From positions 8,816,538 through 8,880,537 of the forward strand of contig OZ022577.1 in assembly GCA_963669155.1 (NCBI GenBank): a stretch of DNA of 64,000 nt, in the 5' to 3' direction. The first letter of the stretch is position 1, and each line of letters begins with the position of its first letter. Positions 58,586-64,000 of this stretch are shown one piece after another. The DNA comes from Arbacia lixula. Lineage: Eukaryota > Echinodermata > Echinoidea > Arbacioida > Arbaciidae. The notes beneath the pieces are model-generated. The model did no database searches. It was given only the letters and a program-made list of their open reading frames with translations, and was not told the DNA's origin. A program made the translations under genes and the position numbers.

Positions 58586-59234
58586 AGGTACATGGTATAA
58601 TTTTTCAGGTAACTCCTTATAAGGAGCCATGCGTTTTAAATAGAATTTGTTATACTTTGTATAACTGAGGAGCATTTCAAATCTGAAAATTAAATTAGGA
58701 TGCATTCCTCGATGGACTTGAGAGAACATCTGCAGAGGTGATGGAAATGACCTTCCTCTGAACTGTCTACCATTAATTGACATGCTAGGAATGATGCTCG
58801 CGTCATTACATCTGCTCCCATATACACAGCTTAATCTATGATGGATGCATGCACATAAACACTTCCTTAAGTGTATGCAAACAGCAGGCTTGAGGATATT
58901 TAAGTAACTATAGATTATGCCAAAGAGCCATGTGTGTATATGATGATCTTAACCAGTACACATCATTATACTTTTACTGTAATGCTCTTCACTGTAGCAT
59001 TTGTTCATTAAATGTTTCAAAATAAACATTTAGATGAGGTGTACACTGTATGATGAAAGTGATGTACTGTATTATACAAACAAACTTGCTTTGGCTTCCC
59101 AAGGGAATGGACATCAGCTCAGTGTAGGTACTGTACACGGTTTACAGCTTTATCTACAGGTCATCGTTATATGTAAAACAAAGCCTGTGAGTGTTTCATC
59201 TCTCTGGTCCTCGCACTAGAGCCCATGGACATCG

Positions 59235-59425
59235 CAAAGACAGGGTGGCCCATTTGCAAATGTTATGAAAGTCTGCAGGAATCAGAAGTACACCCTTCAC
59301 AATAACTTGTATGAAATTCCACAGTCATAGCTTCATGAACCTTAAAGGAAAGGTGAAAAAACATCCTTGTTTATGTTCGAAATGCTTCATTTCAGCGCAA
59401 CCATAGTCTTCATTCATATAACATA
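59235..59425. repeat. Dispersed repeat family C, copy 3
   Basis: AAAGACAGGGTGGCCCATTT, CTTGTATGAAATTCCACAGT and CATAGCTTCATGAACCTT follow the same order as at 49615. Confidence 0.65.
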
Positions 59426-60054
59426 TTGCATGCACAGTGTATCACTCGGCAGTTCACCCCTCACCTCAACGTATCACCGCAGAGCAGAGAAATGCGATGT
59501 GCGCTGTTAGGGTCTCCGGTCTCTAGGCTACATGAACCAATAGGTTTCAACCTGCCCAGAACCTACTTGCAATCTAGAAATCAACGATTTTGCTCAAATT
59601 CTTTTCTCAGTTCTATTTGTGACAGGGAAGTTATTATACAGTATTTTCTTCCATTTTCTGTGCTTTTTACAAAAATGTTTCTTCTTTTTGACCTGCAAAG
59701 GATTCCTTCTCTGTCTTTAAGAGCAGCTGATATACCACTTGCCTCCAGCCAGATAATTCTCCCTCACTAACTCATTAGGTAGCAATATGTGGCAGCCTTG
59801 GTGCAATTTCCTGACGGCTTGGGCCAATGCGGGCTTCCGTACAAACTGGCTGCTCGGGATGAGGTCTTCCCGGAGTGTCTGGTTGAGGAGCAGAGTGCCA
59901 AAGTTTGTACGTGATGTGACAGCTAGAAACGTTTGTTCTATTTTCAGTAAATATTATGAGGCCCCGTATGGAAACAGGAGGGGCTCATTTAGTGGATGTG
60001 GTAGCTAAGGGGAGAGATGGCACATGGTGCTTAATAATGAAAAAAGGGTTGATA

Positions 60055-60292
60055 TACACTCCAGCTCAAAGGAATTGGCACAGGGAAAGGGAAAGGGAAG
60101 AATGAGAAGGAACCGCAGTTTTAAACCGTGGTACATATTTTGACCTGTCCAGCATGAAACACGATGTTTTAGCCTAAAAAGCATCATGTTGCATGCTGAA
60201 CTGGACAAAATATACCGCGGTTTTAAAATTGCGGCTTATTCCCTTTCTTCCCTTTCTCTTTCCCTCTGCCAATTCCTTTGATCTGTAGTGTA
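60055..60292. mobile_element. Foldback element, arms about 115 bp
   Basis: TACACTCCAGCTCAAAGGAA at the left is mirrored by CCTTTGATCTGTAGTGTA at the right. Internal CCGCAGTTTTAAA / TTTTAAAATTGCGG and GGGAAAGGGAAAGGGAAG / CTTCCCTTTCTCTTTCCC also pair. A one-armed relative lies at 54016. Confidence 0.75.
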
Positions 60293-60362
60293 GGTTGTCA
60301 TGTTTTATCATATCTAAAGTACAATGAGGAAAGGTAATACAACTTTTCATTGTCATTCCCCC

Positions 60363-60416
<54 letters not shown>

Positions 60417-63400
60417 TCCTCTCAATTATTTTATTTTATTTTTGTATTTTTTTTTTTTTTTTGGGGGGGGCGAAATAAATATATTTAGAGGGGCATATTG
60501 TCAAGCACGCCGCATACAAGCACACTGAATCATGCTTAACAATTTGTTTCACTTGAGCTTTTTTTTTGCATTTCGGGGACTAAATCACTGTATGCCCCAG
60601 TGTATCACTGGTGATGGGAGAGATTGATTAATTAAGAAAGACAGGTTGTCATGTCCGATTTCATTCTGTAGTGCAGATATCTCAATAGAGAGCAAGGCTT
60701 CAGCATATCAACAGGCAGGGTGGGTTGTTTTGGGAGAGGCCAGGCTGGAGCTAGCAGGTAGTCATGATTTTGAAAATGCCAAAATTACTAAATGACAAAC
60801 AGTGTCGTATCTAGGTGACCTGTCACAACAAACACGTGTTAACACACGCAAAATTTTATGCCGAAATTATATTAAAAAGGTGGTATTAGGAATGATTTTA
60901 TAGTGAACAGGGTGTGGACACACAAACAAAATCTACCCTGTAACTCGCTAAAGAAATGTTGTATCTATAGCGAACAGGGTGTTGACACACACACATTTCT
61001 TAAATCCCAAAACTCTAGAAAGAAAAGTTGCCTATGTGGTGCACATCTTGCTACTGCACATGTTGGGAAAGTCTGTGTAAAGTCAGGTATTGATTTTAAG
61101 GATATCTTCTTTGTTCATAGTGCATGTTTTGCCTCATGCATTTGTACAGCCTGGCTAAAATGAAAGGTGAACAGGATCGAACCTTCTCGGTACACTGTTT
61201 TCTTTTTCTTCCGTCATATTTGTACTGTACTACTGTCAAACATGGTCAAGCTATATATATGCCATATGAAAGTTAAGAATGGTACATAAGGTTTTCAAAC
61301 AATATACTTGGGATTTTATGAAATAGCTTTCCAGTGATGAGTCTTAAATTTCACTCATTAGAAGCAATGACAATGTACATGTTATTTATTATTCAATATG
61401 TGGGATGTAATATCAATAAAAAGGGAGTAGCATAATTTGTTTTAAAGCAAATATGTATGAAATAAATGATTAAAGGCATCGCCAAGCTATATGGGAGCAC
61501 TGTGATAAAAAGTGAGACCCTCAGACAAGGTGTTTTGCTTAAATGTTTGTTTCTCTTAAACCAGCTAAGCAAAGGAAATTTTTTTTTTCCTGATCTATTC
61601 AGATCAACGAGCTCTTCTAACACTGAATGTGGCTGATTGGCTGCAGCCAAGGCACAAGTTAATTTAGATTATTATCATTATAAGTACATTATTTTGTAAG
61701 ATTTGTGAATTTCCAGTCACAATGATAAACATGTGAATGTTACATGTATGTTGCCTAAGCATTCAAATGGTTTATAATCATTAATAATCATTCAAATGCA
61801 CAAGCGAATGTTGATATCGTTTGTATTGCTCTGCAGTTTATCTGTATGATCTGGGTTTTTTTGTGGTGAATCATGTATTTATCATCAGCATGTTGTAAAG
61901 AGAGACAATGTGCTTGGTTTGTTGATGACAATCACCAGTTCGGTCTGTCTTAATGGTCTATATCAGTGTGACGGGTGATAGGCTGTGTGCAATGGCTTCA
62001 TGACTCAGCCTGTCCGTCTCTCCATTCCACTGTGGGAGGAGAGGCTCTTAGCGCTCGGTGCTGATGACGTCTCACACCAGATTGTAGCCTCAGCTTTAGG
62101 CCGTGGATTGTGTTAAAATATGAAGCATTTGTTTCCAAAAGGAGCTATATATAATTCTGAAAACTGAATAGAAACTGAATAGTTTCTTCATCTGACTTTG
62201 TACAGTTGCCTATTGGAAACTGAACTCAAAACATCACAATGGTTGGTCTTGTTTGTTTAATTAGCCTTAAATTCCTACTCCACCAAAAGGTTACATGCTT
62301 CTCACTTTGCAAAGACTCATAATTCAATGTTGAAGCATAATGGATTTAGCACCTTTTAGAAACAATTCACTCACTACATAAATTTACCACTGATTATCAA
62401 CTATGTCTGGAAACAAAGACTAAGCCCTTATTCCTGCATTCTGCTGAGCATAGGTTATGTGTGCAGACTTGGTTGTTCCTACACTTAGTTTTTAAGTACA
62501 TGTAGTAATGTGTCCACACATTCTTTAGCCTTGAGGAAAGACTAGGAGTCTGGTAGCTGAGTGTGATGGGTGAGTGTGATGCGATCAGGGATGCAAGAGG
62601 GATGCTGTGTATGGCAACGGTAGTGAGTGTGTGTGCGTGTGTATGTGTGATCAGTGGCTCCCTAGTCATCATTGGTGTACATGAGTCATCAGTAGAACCA
62701 TTAGACACAATACAGCCCAGACAATAGCCACTCGCTCATGGTAATACTCAGCAATCATCTCAGCCAGCATGCTATGTAGCCAATATAGACTAGGCTGCTA
62801 TGAGTCCACCAGATTATGGTATTCAAATGTTAATGTGTGTCATGGTTGAAGGAGAATACAGTGTATGTGTGATATTTTAACTCCTAATTTCCTTTGAAAT
62901 GTAGTATGCTGTCAAGAGAACATTCCCATATCTGGACAATGATTATTCAGCCCTGCATTGACGAATGGAATGTGTTTTTGCACAATACAGGGCCTAGCTT
63001 CAAACCAAAATACAATTATTATTTGACATGTCTTTGTTAGATATACTTTTGAATTTGCTCTTCATAATGGTGGTGTTGTATCTATTAGAAGTGAGCCTGG
63101 TGCATCACATGCATTCTTCTGGTATATTCTGAGAAATCCCTCTACCCGTCTCTCATAAAGCTTAAAACAGTTCATATCTTGAGTAGATTGTAAGAAAGTG
63201 CAGATGAGATGCGATCTAGCCAACTTGTCCACATATCCTGTTTGCACCCACTGTAGATATCTTTGTATTTCTTTCCACACTGTTCTAGAATTCAATTGAT
63301 TACGAGATAGATATCTGTCGACACATGTACGTGATATGGTTTTATGCATCTAGAGCAAGGCTAGTCTGTAATTGTGTATAATGTGTGTCAGCCTCTCTGA

Positions 63401-63690
63401 GGTCGTCATGTATAATTACTTTGTTGAGCTGTCTGGACAATTTAGAGGGAGAGAAGGAGGGAGAAAGTGATTAAGGAGGGAGAACATGTGTGTGTGTGTG
63501 TGTGTGTGGGGGGGGGGGTTAAAAGGGGAAGAAAGAGGGGTGAAGAGGTGGGGAGTGTGGTAGAGAGGAGGAGGAGGGAGATTTGGGTGGGGAGGGGGGG
63601 GGGGAGGGGGTTGACGGATTGGATGGTACATGTATGGTAGAGAGAAACAGAGTGAAGATGCAATAATGGATGGTACATTGTATGTTACAG

Positions 63691-63705
63691 AATGAGAGAG
63701 AGAGA

Positions 63706-63765
<60 letters not shown>

Positions 63766-63943
63766 AAAGAGGGGGGAGGGTAAGTGGGCAGTGAGGTGTG
63801 GTGTAGGAGGAGGAGGGTAGATGGGTGAGTGGAATAATATAAAAGAGAAGGGTAAGGGTGGATAGCAACATTGTATGATTGATAAAGGGGGTATGCTGGA
63901 GGGGAAGTCATGAGAAGGTGAATGACAAGGTGGTAGAGGGAGG

Positions 63944-64000
<57 letters not shown>
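63691..64000. repeat. (GA)n arrays at the right edge
   Basis: (GA)n at 63691-63762 and again at 63947-64000, running off the window, separated by G-rich purine sequence. Confidence 0.95.

Larger units (their letters stand above)
57656..63690. other. Presumed intronic/intergenic DNA, part 3
   Basis: AT-rich with GA blocks, a family C copy and a foldback. Two weak plus-strand exon candidates (58076-58156 and 59783-59911) are discussed as observations. I see no other gene-like signal. Confidence 0.4.

Overview
The window looks like animal nuclear DNA from a marine deuterostome. A sea-urchin-like echinoderm is my best guess, inferred from gene content and repeat style rather than from any species-specific marker. 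It is AT-rich, with intron-split genes using GT/AG junctions, many small non-autonomous transposons, long (GA)n arrays and poly-G runs. I see no bacterial, plasmid or phage signature, no CRISPR array, and no tRNA or rRNA gene.

Layout. (1) 2567-2707 (+): a probable terminal exon of an unrecognised gene that enters from the left. (2) 4517-18092 (-): a nine-exon gene whose N-terminal half matches MAJIN, the membrane-anchored junction protein that tethers meiotic telomeres to the nuclear envelope. Its intron 4 holds a TGACCT-rich tandem-array element. Its intron 2 holds a complete, apparently recent Ty3/gypsy retrotransposon (11793-17071) in antisense orientation. (3) 21483-23818 (+): two-exon SAYSD1, an ER membrane protein with a SAYSvFN domain. 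(4) 28117-43224 (-): an 18-exon COG2 gene, reconstructed with continuous reading phase to 729 residues. COG2 is a subunit of the conserved oligomeric Golgi complex. (5) 45442-45618 (+): the first coding exon of an unrecognised coiled-coil protein, divergent from COG2. The remaining 18 kb are probably its first intron and/or intergenic DNA, filled with transposon remnants and simple repeats.

The genes do not form a pathway. MAJIN and SAYSD1 start facing away from each other about 3.4 kb apart. SAYSD1 and COG2 converge across about 4.3 kb. COG2 and the coiled-coil gene diverge from a 2.2 kb interval.

The most unusual material is in the mobile DNA. The retrotransposon has 111-bp identical LTRs and no tRNA-type primer site; the 12 nt abutting its 5' LTR are perfectly complementary to 12 nt inside the LTR, which predicts self-primed reverse transcription. 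Two unrelated tandem-array element families (units about 157 and 160 bp) independently carry repeated perfect DR1-type nuclear-receptor motifs, and both end in a terminal hairpin. There is also a nested transposon pair with clear inverted repeats and an 8-bp target duplication, a 370-bp near-perfect palindrome bounded by TTAA, and a dispersed family of about 90-bp TTAA-bounded elements.
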